Positions 1-10,500 of a DNA stretch of 36,800 nt are shown here, in pieces. The notes under the pieces were generated by a model. It was not told the DNA's origin. It made no database searches and saw only the letters and a program-made list of their open reading frames with translations. This DNA is from Stramenopiles sp. TOSAG23-2 (Eukaryota; Sar): NCBI GenBank assembly GCA_900128395.1, contig LT649333.1:1-36800 (forward strand), read 5' to 3'. Both the position numbers and the translations under genes were made by a program. The first letter of the stretch is position 1. Each line of letters starts with the position of its first letter.

Positions 1-653
1 GCAAGATATTAATACCCTCATGCAAGGGTTGTTCGGGCTAGATTGAGCAGAAAGTATCAAATATGCCTAAAAATAATCAAACTTTTGTAACGAACGCACG
101 AACGCTCATAAATCCGGTTTCTGAAAAAAATATGTTTGACATACATCAAAATATCCGAATGAGGTGTTCGTATCGGACTTTTTATTTGAAAGGCCATGCT
201 TTGAAAATATGCATTTTTCCAGGTGTCTATTGACAATTCCAGCTCGAATCCACTATTTTGAGGCCTGGTTTAAGGATTTTAGCTGAAAAAGTTCGATGAG
301 TTTGATTTTGGCGTTGGGAGTTTTCGGTAAAGTGGAGCCATGCTATGTAGTGCTAATTCCAACTTTACGGCGAACTTTGCGGCTATTTTTTGTAGGAATG
401 GTCAAAACCGCCTTCTATTCCCCTGGTAGCCGAAAAAGTCGGGAACACAGCATAGCTAAAATGGTAGTTCATCATTTGTATTCCATTTGTAATGTAGCAC
501 AAAAAAAAATATTAATTTAAATATTTTATAAATATCAAACATTACTGTATACTGGTATACGTCGACACACGTGTATAAATATAGATAATATATATAGAAG
601 AACACATATAAAATAAATATTGAACCCTCTCTTTTTTTCTTCCAAATTTTATC
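1..653. other. Intergenic, left edge of window
   Basis: No convincing gene is seen. The first ~500 bases look less AT-rich and less repetitive than other spacers here. A 74-codon frame (296-520) has no recognisable domain and is probably chance. The last ~130 bases before the gene at 654 are strongly AT-rich and should hold its 5' leader and promoter. A GTATAC-TG-GTATAC inverted element lies at about 547-560. Confidence 0.5.
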
Positions 654-3323
654 ATGGAAATTGCAAAAGAATTACGTGCAATAATTGCATCAGCTGAAGA
701 ATTAAAAAGTACTTTACAAAAAAATAGTGAAAATATACAAACAAAGACCTCTAACGTAACAAAAGATTTAACTATTAAACTTTCTAATGTCAGAGATAAT
801 GTCGAGCTTCTAAATATAGAATATAACAAATCGCTATCTCTAAATGCAACCAACATATTGACGCTAGAAGGCGTGTATGAAAATGAAGTAAAAGAGCAGG
901 AACGGGCTAAATATATTGAATTGTTCTTAAATACACAAAGCAATAAAATTAGTAAAAGATACAAAGCACAACAATGTTACATTGGAAATGATATCTTGTT
1001 TTGTAAAAGCGTGGTCAATTATTTCTGTGAATTGATTCATGATACCATGGCGCATATATACGACGAGCAAAATGAAAATAGAGAACACGAGATACAAGTA
1101 TTTCAAAATTGGTTGGAAAACAATGAAATTGTAAAGTTTATACAATTTATATCAGATGAATTTCTATGTCCAAATGAAATATATAGAAACAATATGAAAA
1201 GTATAATAAAGAATAGTTGGTCATTAAAAATGTTATTGGCATTAGATGAACATATTATTCATAATAATAATATAGAAATTGATGATGATATAAACAACAA
1301 TAATGATAAACAATATAACAAAAACATGATAAATTGCCTCAATAAACGAAGCGATTTATTTAAATATATCTTTGGTACAAATTATATATTAAAAGGATGT
1401 CACATTGTTGAAATAGTCATCAATAAATTAAATAATTTTAATGATAATGTATTAGTAGTTGAAACAGGTCGTTCAAATGTAAATATGATAAACAAGTTAA
1501 AGCGACATTTGTGGACATCTATTATTGATGTTTATAATAATTTTATAAATGATTTTAAAGATACATTTTGGAAATCAATAATTTTTCAAGAAACATTTGA
1601 TATGATAAATAATATGCCATATAAATCTTTTCAATTTCCAACAAGTACAATTAACAAGAACGACCACAGTAATAATAATAGTAATAATAACATTGGGGAA
1701 AATAAGAAGAATGGAAGAAACAATAGTACTACTCGAAATTCTATGAAAAGCAATAAGAATGATTTAGATTATGTAAATAAGCAACATCAACGATTGAAGC
1801 AAATACATGCAAAAATGAATGTAACAAATGCTGGTAATAATAGTAATTTTAATACTATAAATACTAATAATAATGACAGTAGTGGTGTTACTAACAACGA
1901 TGAAGACTTGATTGAAACATTAAGAGCATTAAAACGCATTGAAATGGAGAAAAACATTCTTTTAAATAATACTGCAAACAACAATTCAAAGAGAAAAAGA
2001 AATTATAATAATAAAACATCGTTTAAAAACAGTAAAGATTTCGACGTCATATCATATATACCATCTTGCATTATATTAGTCGAATCTGGAAAGGAAATTT
2101 TAAAATTGATTTATGCATTTGTAAATAATAATATTGACTCAATTATGTTGCTAAAAGTAGTAAATGAAACCATTAGCAGTAAAAATGATCGTAATAAGCG
2201 TATTATATTATCATCATCATCCCCACCACCACCATTGTCGAATGAATTGACGGAAGATCGTGTTAGTATGATAGAGACATTATTAAAATCATGGTTTCAA
2301 ACTGTATCCTATTGTTTAGATGCTTTGTGTAGCTATTTGACTGGTATTGGCCATGATGGTTCAACAACAGCAAGTGGTGGAGAGCAGCAGAAACCAAGTC
2401 AACATGTTGAAGTCTCTAAGCGTTTAGAAGTCATATTTAGCGTTAAATGGGTAGTTGAACGTATGGTTGAGATGGAACAAATGGTGAATAAATATAAATC
2501 CTTCATATATAATGGCCAACATCGAAACACTATAAGCGTAACGAATGTTCTTAAAGAATGTGAAAATCGATTTTTTCATAATACAATAAACAGTTTAACA
2601 ATAGAAATTGTACGTGAGTTGTGTGAATATCATTTGGTATTAGATGTATTTACATATTCTACCATGCCTGATGCAGAATTTGTTGCGATAAATAGTAATC
2701 ATGATAATAACGTTCATGGCACTTCTTCTGATAATGATAATAATAAAAGTAATAAAATGGATAATAAAACATTTAAAGAGCAGGTTATAGATCAAGGCAA
2801 ATATGATAGGGCTACACCAAGTGGGTTGATGATTGCATCTTTAGAATGGTTAAAGTATGTAAAGAAAATTATTTTAAATGTGTTTCCCAAAGGTAGCGGT
2901 AATAATGCAGGACAAAATATTTTACATAATGTATTATTACAAACATTTCAATCTATGTTAGAACATCCATCATGGGAACATTTAAACGTCGCATCTATTG
3001 GAAGTGAAAGTGAATTAAATAGCATACAAGAGCGTTTATTATTAGATTCGCATGTTTTATTGTATAGCATGATATATGATGAAGATATAGATGATGGCGT
3101 AGCTACAAATCATGGTGGTGATAATATGATGAAAGATAGTATGAAAGATAAAAATAGTATGAATAATAATATCAATTCTGCTGCTATAAATGCCGCAAAT
3201 AAATTATTTCGTAAATGTAAAAATTTGAATTTGAATCAAACATATTTTTGGGAAAATAATGATCCAAAATGGTTTCAAAAATTACCAAATTATTATGAAG
3301 CAGTTGATTGTGATGAGTTGTAG
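654..3323 (+). CDS. Hypothetical coiled-coil, Asn-rich protein (889 aa)
   Basis: I do not recognise the family. The first ~90 residues are charged heptad-like helix (ELRAIIASAEELKSTLQ and onward), as in coiled-coil tethering subunits. Helix-rich conserved-looking blocks follow (about residues 90-200, 230-320, 465-500, 535-690, 715-800). They are separated by Asn-rich low-complexity inserts at about 204-222, 334-410 and 680-700, and a Ser/Pro run at about 515-529. No signal peptide or membrane segment is seen. An N-terminal coiled coil followed by long helical bundles is reminiscent of vesicle-tethering (CATCHR: exocyst/COG) subunits, but I found no diagnostic motif, so that is only a guess. 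The frame is uninterrupted from the ATG to TAG. The gene runs tail-to-tail into the next one. Confidence is for a real gene; function is unknown. Confidence 0.85.
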   Translation: MEIAKELRAIIASAEELKSTLQKNSENIQTKTSNVTKDLTIKLSNVRDNVELLNIEYNKSLSLNATNILTLEGVYENEVKEQERAKYIELFLNTQSNKISKRYKAQQCYIGNDILFCKSVVNYFCELIHDTMAHIYDEQNENREHEIQVFQNWLENNEIVKFIQFISDEFLCPNEIYRNNMKSIIKNSWSLKMLLALDEHIIHNNNIEIDDDINNNNDKQYNKNMINCLNKRSDLFKYIFGTNYILKGCHIVEIVINKLNNFNDNVLVVETGRSNVNMINKLKRHLWTSIIDVYNNFINDFKDTFWKSIIFQETFDMINNMPYKSFQFPTSTINKNDHSNNNSNNNIGENKKNGRNNSTTRNSMKSNKNDLDYVNKQHQRLKQIHAKMNVTNAGNNSNFNTINTNNNDSSGVTNNDEDLIETLRALKRIEMEKNILLNNTANNNSKRKRNYNNKTSFKNSKDFDVISYIPSCIILVESGKEILKLIYAFVNNNIDSIMLLKVVNETISSKNDRNKRIILSSSSPPPPLSNELTEDRVSMIETLLKSWFQTVSYCLDALCSYLTGIGHDGSTTASGGEQQKPSQHVEVSKRLEVIFSVKWVVERMVEMEQMVNKYKSFIYNGQHRNTISVTNVLKECENRFFHNTINSLTIEIVRELCEYHLVLDVFTYSTMPDAEFVAINSNHDNNVHGTSSDNDNNKSNKMDNKTFKEQVIDQGKYDRATPSGLMIASLEWLKYVKKIILNVFPKGSGNNAGQNILHNVLLQTFQSMLEHPSWEHLNVASIGSESELNSIQERLLLDSHVLLYSMIYDEDIDDGVATNHGGDNMMKDSMKDKNSMNNNINSAAINAANKLFRKCKNLNLNQTYFWENNDPKWFQKLPNYYEAVDCDEL

Positions 3324-3699
3324 AAGTGTGTGTTTTTTAACAGTGTAAAAATACGTTTCTCGTAAAAGAGAGAGTGTGGGAGGTGAGTGGGAGAAATGAA
3401 TTAAAGTATCCTTTTTGTCTTTTTATTTTAAATATTTAAATATTGCCATATATATATATGTGTTTTTCTCTTACTCATATATATATATAATTATATAAAA
3501 GTAAACAATTAATTTATATTAAAAGTAAACTAAATTATAAATATACACATCACATGTACATACTTTTTACTTTTTGGACCCATTTTTATAATTCATATAA
3601 CCGAGAACACGAAAAGTACGAAGTGTACGACCGACTCGTATATTATATTTCTTATACGCACACTCTCACCCTCTCTTTTACGCTTTTTTTTTTTTTTTT
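3324..3699. other. Convergent intergenic spacer with CTCGTA motifs
   Basis: This spacer lies between the 3' ends of two convergent genes. It contains AT dinucleotide runs (about 3451-3492) and two CTCGTA hexamers (3359-3364 and 3635-3640), a motif shared with the other convergent spacers here. It also holds most of an 18-T tract (3684-3701), which is poly-A on the minus-strand transcript. No gene is seen. Confidence 0.6.
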
Positions 3700-5511
3700 T
3701 TACATAGTACTATCATCATCAGCTGTACTCCCAGTTGAAGCACGTCCACTTTGACTTGACCTAAATTTTGATACAGGTGCTTTAATATATACTTTTGTTC
3801 CATATTGGACAGAGACATTGTCCATGTATTTGGATGTACGACTAATACTTTCCTCTGCTTCATTCAATTTTTTATGACTCTTAATTAAAGATTCATGATT
3901 ATATCTGTTCAATGATTTTTCTTTCCAACTTGATCTTCTTCTAGTATTTTTTTTTTGTTGGGAGTATCGCTTTCCTTCTTTAGTCGATGATCCTTTTTTC
4001 AGATATGAATGTGTTTTTGTAAATGGTGGAGATGGTGTACGATCAAGAACTTTTTTAGGGATTGGAGTCGTAAATGCGCTATGATTTTTATTTCTTTTTT
4101 TCTTCTTTTTTGCTGTAGATTTTATCATGTTTTTACCTTTCTTAACACTTGTATTGCCGTTTATTCGTCTATAGTTATTTGATTTTCTAATACTACTATT
4201 GATGTTACTACCAGAAGTTGTAGTTGATAACAATTCTTCTCCTGATGATATTTTTTGTCTACTAGCTCTAGTAGGACTAGTATTTCCAGTACTGGCTACG
4301 TTACCATCATTATTTTCTCCTTGTTGTTGTTGTTCTTCTTCTTCTTCTTCTTGTATTCTATTTGATATGCCATTTTGTTTTTCAACTGTATTGTTTTTAT
4401 CTCGCTTTAAAGACTTTGATGAAGATCGATTTTTCTGGTCTATTTCTATCTCTATTTCTACTTCTTTTTGTCTTTTTTTCTTGATGGAATTAATATTTTT
4501 TCTCATTGACTTCATGCGTTGACGTTTACTAGTACTTTTAATAGGTGTATCTAAATTATCATCATACAATGATACATCAGATAAATGAAGGGGGTAATCT
4601 TCTAATTGATTTTTTGTAGTATGATTAATAACCATATTCATTGCATTACGATGTTGTATTTCATATAATTTTTTAACACCTGATCCGTTAAATATTGTTG
4701 GCCATGAATCCTTTTGTTCGGGTGATACAGCTCTTGAAATTTCATTATTGACATATTTAATTTTTCCAGTCAAAAAATTAGATATAAATTTTGGATGATA
4801 TGCACTATCTTTATCAAAACATTCATTAATTGGAAATTGCTTAATATTAATCATTTTTTTATAAGTGCTACTTGGTTGTGATTTATCATTGTTTTCTATA
4901 GCATTATTTATTGCCGTTGTTTTTTTTTCCTTTGTCTCTTCCTGTTTTTCATTATTATTAATATTATTTTTTGTCCCATTATCACCATTGTTGATATTTG
5001 TTGTTATTTTATCTATCGTTGTCTTCTTCTTTTTATCTGAATCATTTCTTTGGGGTGTTGCATCAACTTTTGATAAAGTAGTAGTAGTATTATTGTTCTT
5101 TTTCGTACTATTGCTTTTAATTTTTTTAACAAGTCTTTTTCTCGACGATTTCTTCAATTCTGGTGTCAATAAAAATGATAAATCTTCTTCTTCCTCTTCA
5201 ACATCATCTTTTTTATTATTATTATTATTATCATCATCTTCAAAACCTGGTATTCCATCTAAACTTAAATCATCATTTAATAACGTACCAACAGAGGCAG
5301 GTGATTTTAAACCAGGTGATTCAAAGGTTGATATATTGAGATTGGTTTTGGCATTATCATTATTATTTACTTTATAATTATCCTCTTGTTCTTCCTCCTC
5401 TTGATGCGTCGGACTAGGTGTCTTAGTAATACCAATACTATTAATTTTTGCTTCTAATCTAGCTAAAAAATCGTCAGATGAAGTTGCATCATCTGTTCCA
5501 AAGTATGCCAT
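3700..5511 (-). CDS. Hypothetical low-complexity basic protein (603 aa)
   Basis: I recognise no domain. The N-terminus (MAYFGTDDATSSDDFLARLE) starts a short acidic stretch. Asn/Lys/Glu-rich disorder follows. A more complex, probably folded or conserved patch lies at about residues 217-320 (KKMINIKQFPINECFDKDSA and onward), containing Trp and several aromatic residues. The rest is very Lys/Arg/Ser-rich with Glu/Gln runs near 390-400 and many Ser-Pro/Thr-Pro sites. These would suit a phosphorylated nuclear or cytoskeletal scaffold, but that is inference. There is no signal peptide or membrane segment. The stop codon TAA lies inside an 18-base T tract on the plus strand, so the message has A's directly after the ORF. 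It lies in tandem with the FSH hydrolase upstream and tail-to-tail with the 654-3323 gene. Confidence 0.8.
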   Translation of the reverse strand: MAYFGTDDATSSDDFLARLEAKINSIGITKTPSPTHQEEEEQEDNYKVNNNDNAKTNLNISTFESPGLKSPASVGTLLNDDLSLDGIPGFEDDDNNNNNKKDDVEEEEEDLSFLLTPELKKSSRKRLVKKIKSNSTKKNNNTTTTLSKVDATPQRNDSDKKKKTTIDKITTNINNGDNGTKNNINNNEKQEETKEKKTTAINNAIENNDKSQPSSTYKKMINIKQFPINECFDKDSAYHPKFISNFLTGKIKYVNNEISRAVSPEQKDSWPTIFNGSGVKKLYEIQHRNAMNMVINHTTKNQLEDYPLHLSDVSLYDDNLDTPIKSTSKRQRMKSMRKNINSIKKKRQKEVEIEIEIDQKNRSSSKSLKRDKNNTVEKQNGISNRIQEEEEEEQQQQGENNDGNVASTGNTSPTRASRQKISSGEELLSTTTSGSNINSSIRKSNNYRRINGNTSVKKGKNMIKSTAKKKKKRNKNHSAFTTPIPKKVLDRTPSPPFTKTHSYLKKGSSTKEGKRYSQQKKNTRRRSSWKEKSLNRYNHESLIKSHKKLNEAEESISRTSKYMDNVSVQYGTKVYIKAPVSKFRSSQSGRASTGSTADDDSTM

Positions 5512-6021
5512 CTTTTTCTATTTCTATATCTCTTTTGTAACAAAATAAAAATGATGGCAGTTCTCTATTTGTTAATAACCTTTATGTATGTCTATAACAT
5601 TGACAATATACCAATAAGAAGTAGTATCAATTAAAATTATATATACTATAGAAAAATTGTTATTTATATTAATTATTAATAGACTATATAATGTTTTTTA
5701 ATAAAGTATACCTGCATGTATATATTTTTTTTATTTTTTTTTTTTTTCCTAATATGTAACGTTCTCCGCAGGTATTATGTATTGATGTTTGATTCCCTTA
5801 ATAATAAATCGAAAGGGTATGTTTAAGGTGAAAAGTGGTGTTTTTCCAACAACATTTTCCACAAAATTTATTTATTATATTATTATTTTATTTGTATAGA
5901 GTTGCTATATAATTTATTATAATTTCAATAAATATCTTTTTTTTTACACACATTCATTATTAACATTCATTTCCAAATTACCTGGATTACGCACACAGCA
6001 CACACAACACACATACAAATC
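5512..6021. other. Intergenic spacer, tandem minus genes
   Basis: This AT-rich region separates the start of the 3700-5511 gene from the 3' end of the FSH hydrolase. It has several poly-T runs (for example about 5725-5747) and a short CA-rich stretch near 5988-6015. It probably holds the promoter of the minus-strand gene to its left. No ORF or RNA gene was recognised. Confidence 0.5.
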
Positions 6022-6768
6022 TTAAGTCGACGTACAAAGCTTGGAAACTTTTCTTATAAAAAATTGAAAAGCATGTAATACATTTGGATTTGTAACATTA
6101 ATTTCATGCCCACCTTCATGTGGTTTACAAATAAAACTACCTTCAAATTGCTTTGCCAAATTGTTTGATTTTTCATGTTGAATAATAACATCTCCCAACC
6201 CAAATACATGAAATGATGGACAGACATTGTTATTGGCTTTGGATGACGATAAATCATTGATTTTTTTTGCCATTCTTTCATTATTCGGTATGAATCCAGA
6301 AATGCAACATGCAAATTTAAACCATGTTTTTTTTCGAATAGCTTGTTCTGCAATTAACATTCCAACCATAGCAGCTCCTTGACTAAATCCAATAATTCCA
6401 TCGAAATGTTTTATATTATTTTTTTTTGGTTCTTTTTCCAATATATGAATCAATTGTTTTAAAGATTCATTATATCCCTCACCTTGCATCGATGGATTCA
6501 TAGACCACCATGCATTACCAGCTGAACTGCCAAACATCAATGCCAAAAGTTGCGGTACATCATGCATTCCATTTACAAAATGTAATTCACATGTTTCATT
6601 TAAACTATCAAAAAGAGGTGTAATCTGTTCTTTACAACTTTCAGCGGTGGAGCCAAATCCATGTAGAATTAATATTTTTAATGACGTTTGTTTCTTCTTG
6701 AATGTATTTTTATACAACAATTTTAATCTTGTATATTGCTCATCATATCTTATAAATTTTTTCTCCAT
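6022..6768 (-). CDS. FSH-family serine hydrolase (OVCA2/FSH1-like)
   Basis: This is an alpha/beta-hydrolase of the FSH (family of serine hydrolases) group, 248 residues, close to the usual ~220-260. The N-terminal strand and oxyanion region reads KILILHGFGSTAES (residues 31-44). The nucleophile elbow is GFSQG, with Ser129. The acid is probably Asp193 in FGLGDVI and the base His221 in EGGHEI, so the full triad is present. The typical W-W-x-M segment (about 87-90) is also there. Family members act on small esters in the cytosol; human OVCA2 and yeast Fsh proteins are relatives, and the physiological substrate here cannot be told. No signal peptide or membrane segment is seen. It is divergent from the giant protease gene, with a ~750-bp shared upstream region. 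Confidence 0.9.
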   Translation of the reverse strand: MEKKFIRYDEQYTRLKLLYKNTFKKKQTSLKILILHGFGSTAESCKEQITPLFDSLNETCELHFVNGMHDVPQLLALMFGSSAGNAWWSMNPSMQGEGYNESLKQLIHILEKEPKKNNIKHFDGIIGFSQGAAMVGMLIAEQAIRKKTWFKFACCISGFIPNNERMAKKINDLSSSKANNNVCPSFHVFGLGDVIIQHEKSNNLAKQFEGSFICKPHEGGHEINVTNPNVLHAFQFFIRKVSKLCTST

Positions 6769-7522
6769 TTTTATTTGTTATTTTATTTTGTATGTACATA
6801 ATGTATATTCCGTCTCCTCTAGACACTCTTAATTTTCCTATATGATATACTTTCTTTCTTCTTTTCAATAATAATCGCACACACTGCCACACAGGACTGG
6901 CCTGCCTCCTTAAGGATAGCTGGTTAGCTGGTAATAGCCTGGTTATAGCTCTAGCTCTATCTAGAGCCTGATGGCTCTATAGCACAATCCGTGGTTAATT
7001 AATAATGAGTATTCGTGTAGCAATAAATTATAACACCTAGCCCGGCTAGTATTCCCATACTAAATCAACCGGTGAAAATTTCAAGATCTGGGAGATCTCG
7101 TTTATTCAATTTACAATGGTATTTGCTCTATAGCTTACCTATTCTAGAACACAGAAACAAATTAAAATACTAATATCCTCTACTTCAAATACTGTATTAA
7201 TTAGCGACTGAATAGCAGTATTCCAGCAGCGCTAGACGCTAGACGCTAGATTTGAAGATAGAATCCATTCAAATTTTAATATATACCAATATAAATACAC
7301 AATACATCATGGTTTATTGTTGGATTTATATATTGATGTGTGCATGTGTTGAGGAGATACAATTTTAGAACAATATATATATATATATATATATTATATT
7401 CATATTTATTTCCATTATATATACATACATATATACATAAACTATTCCAAAAAAGAAATAATAATAATAATTATCATTCAAAAAAGAAAAAGTAAAAGTA
7501 GTACAGCATTATTATCAACAGC
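6769..7522. promoter_or_regulatory. Divergent promoter region with short repeats
   Basis: This spacer lies between the starts of the FSH hydrolase (-) and the giant protease (+). The middle (about 6885-7255) is distinctly less AT-rich than other spacers. It contains imperfect TAGCTGGT/CTCTAG-type repeats (about 6919-6980), AGATCT twice (about 7082-7098) and a tandem 7-mer. An (AT)n run lies at 7373-7394. Bidirectional promoter use is inferred from gene orientation only. Confidence 0.5.
7231..7250. repeat. Tandem 7-mer GCTAGAC x2.9
   Basis: GCTAGAC is repeated two full times, followed by GCTAGA. It lies ~270 bp upstream of the giant protease start, inside the divergent promoter region. It could be a chance slippage product or a cluster of factor sites. 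Confidence 0.8.
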
Positions 7523-10500
7523 ATGAGTGATAATAAAGTTACTATGGTTGATAATCCAATGAAAGACGGGAAAAACATTGAACTGACTAATGCTAACAAT
7601 GATGACGACGATGATGGTATATTCGACGAAGACGTTGTTACTGTTGATGAGGATACCCTTGGAGAAGAAATCAATATTGAGAAAAAAAAATCATTAAAAC
7701 ATACTATGACCATGGGTGGTCATGATGGCATACCACTTGGTTTTAAAATTCAAGATATTATGGACGACTTAAAAAAAAGACCTGGAGACGACGATAAAGA
7801 TCAGCTATTAATTAAACTGTTATCTGATGCGGACAAAGATGGCGATGGCGTCGTTACTTTATGGGAATTGACTGAAATGGCCAAGGTATTAGAAGCGGAC
7901 GAGAAAAAAATAAAAAGTTTAAAATTGATAATTGCCCTTACGTGTTTTGCTTTTCTGTCTGTATGTGGAATACTCATGGGTCTAACTATTGCTGGCATTG
8001 AAATTACGAAGGAGACGAGAGCAGTAGGTAATTCATTTCAAGTTGTTCCTGGTTATACGTTAACACCACGGACAAAATCACAAACAAGACGGCTTGATGC
8101 TAATGGCCGCAAATTACAACAAGTCGATGCAGCAGATATGCAACAGGGTAACGGAGTAAAAATTAAATGCAATGAACGTACTCTGTTACCATTAGGTTGT
8201 CCAGACGATGCGTGGTATTTGGATCCAACGCATTACCAACACGATCCAAACACATTTACAGAAGCTGATGTTGAAGCTAACATTGAAAAGGACGAAAATC
8301 TATGGCAATCAACTTGTGAAAAGATGCAGTTTTGCATAGATGGATCTGAGCCTTACTTAGATACGCAGTCAATGACCCAACAGAATTTTCAAGAGACTGG
8401 GGACAATCGACAAACTCAATCTCAATTTAATGCTCAAACAATTACAGAAAAAAAATGGAAATTTAAAGCGACAGCATGTTTGCCGAATAACGTTTTAGAC
8501 AGTATTGCCGATATTAGTTTTAAACGAACCTGTAGCAGTGGTAGTGGTTGGCAGCAACCACAAGAATTTGCTTTATCCATTTCGAGCGTTGAAGTCCATG
8601 TTAATCCACCAGAAGTTATCTTTCAAACTGATCAAGGCGCTGTGAAATTACAAGGCTTAAACGATATTCTGGTTCCATGGCAAAATTGGAATGTTGATTC
8701 GCCTACGTTTCTAACTGATGGAAGCGAATGGTTGCTGAAAGATACGGTTGATTATAATTCTGGTTGTAACGTCGAAACCATTTTATATGCAGATGAGCTC
8801 CCACAAGGTATGCAATGGACGGCAGATGAGCAAAAATGCCGTGAAGCCGGTTCAAGCAGTAATATTGTAGGAAATACTGTTAATGATGAATATGTCGTAA
8901 TCTATGAAGAGTATACGAAATGCGATCCGGTCGCCGATGCATCGAATCCATTATGCCAATCTTATCCATTTGCGCTGAATGCAAAATACAAAAAGGTTCC
9001 ACATGTTTTGTATCATGTATTTAATACACATGATGAAATCGTAACGTTGTTAAAGAAAACCCAATATGATAATACTTTACAAAAAAACATGGAGACGATT
9101 GAAGTTAAAAATATTGAATTAGGGAAGAAATTGGAATATGTAATGACCCCAGAAAATTTCCGTAATTTTTCTAAAAAAGCTAAATTGAGTACAGATGGCC
9201 GTGTCATTATGAATGTTACAAATAAAAATGTTCTTGAATGTGAATCGCACCAACATTTAACTTTAACCAATCCGACGTATGAAAGGGGATGTGGTAATTC
9301 TATTTTAATACAAGACAATGCGCATGATGGCACTGATAATAGCGTGCGGAGGAGATTGACTCACGATTCTCATCGCATACGACGCCGTGGTTTGAAGATG
9401 AATGCCCGTCACCATAAGTATACTTCAATTGATGTTAATTTGTTGAATAAACATGCTTTACAGCATCCAAAGCGAAAAAGTGTTCATCGTATAAATCATA
9501 TTAAAAAATGGAAGAAAAGACAACTGAACCAAGCTTTCAAATTGGAAGTTAAAGCTGGAGATACAATAAGTAATAACAAGGATAGATTTTTGATTATGCC
9601 TTCGGTACATGTACAAGATTATTTAGATAAATATCGTCCAATAAAAGTAATGGTAGATAACGATGGGATTGTGAAAGGATCAAAAGTAAAATCACCAACA
9701 TCAACATATCGATGTTTAGATGGTATTCAGAATGGTGACGAAACAGATATTGATTGCGGTGGTACTACATGTCCACGTCGTTGTGCAGTTGAACAAAAAT
9801 GCAAAAGAGATTTTGACTGTGGGAGCAGTATGTGCGATGAAGGAAATAAACTATGCAGTGTCGATGATTCGCCGAAAAGTATTGTAGAGCGAAAAGCATT
9901 CGTGAAAAACCATCAGAAAGATCAACATGAGAAAGACTTTATTTCTAGCAAAAGTAAAAGAAGAAAATTTAATCCGTTTCGTCGTAGACTTGGCGGCAAT
10001 CCGAGTCCAATACCAGAACAGGACCCATTTGAATCGATCGGTGGTATTGCAAGTAATGGTGTCCCATTAATTGGCCATGATGCAAAAATTCTTGTCCAAG
10101 TATATAGTTGGAAAAATATGAATGCAGAAAATGCATTAGATCAAAGTTTGTTTGAACATTGGTATAATACGAAGGTGAATGAATGGTTAAGTTGGGCAAG
10201 TTATGGCAAATTTGGTGTCAAACCGACTTTTATTTATCATGAACATACTATGCACTCGGAAAAAGATAGTAATGGTGATTGCAACACTGAAGGTCTATAT
10301 CACTATTCAAGCGATAATAACATTGAAAAAGTATACAGCGATAATAATATTAAAGAAAAAGATTTCCATGTTGTTGTTCGTATTTATTATACTAAAGAAT
10401 GCAGTCCTATGGCTGGTGCTGCCGGAAGTGTAAATCCTGTACGTATAACAATGTCACATCGTAACACCACAGGTTACTGGAAAAATGCAAAGACATATAT

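Noticed and set aside
296-520. 74-codon plus-strand frame near the left edge
   Set aside because: Short, no domain, no signal peptide, and composition like the surrounding spacer. Probably chance.
654-3323. Assignment as an exocyst or COG subunit
   Set aside because: Only general features (N-terminal coiled coil, helical blocks) fit. I could not find a diagnostic motif for Sec15, Exo70 or any COG subunit, so I left it unnamed.
4865-5377. 170-codon Leu/Phe/Ser-rich plus-strand frame that looks like a membrane protein
   Set aside because: It is the antisense of Asp/Glu/Lys/Asn-rich codons, which always read as hydrophobic runs.
6885-7140. Possible tRNA or structured RNA in the less AT-rich promoter block
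   Set aside because: No acceptor/T-arm pairing or GGTTC-A-AATCC-type T-loop could be placed.
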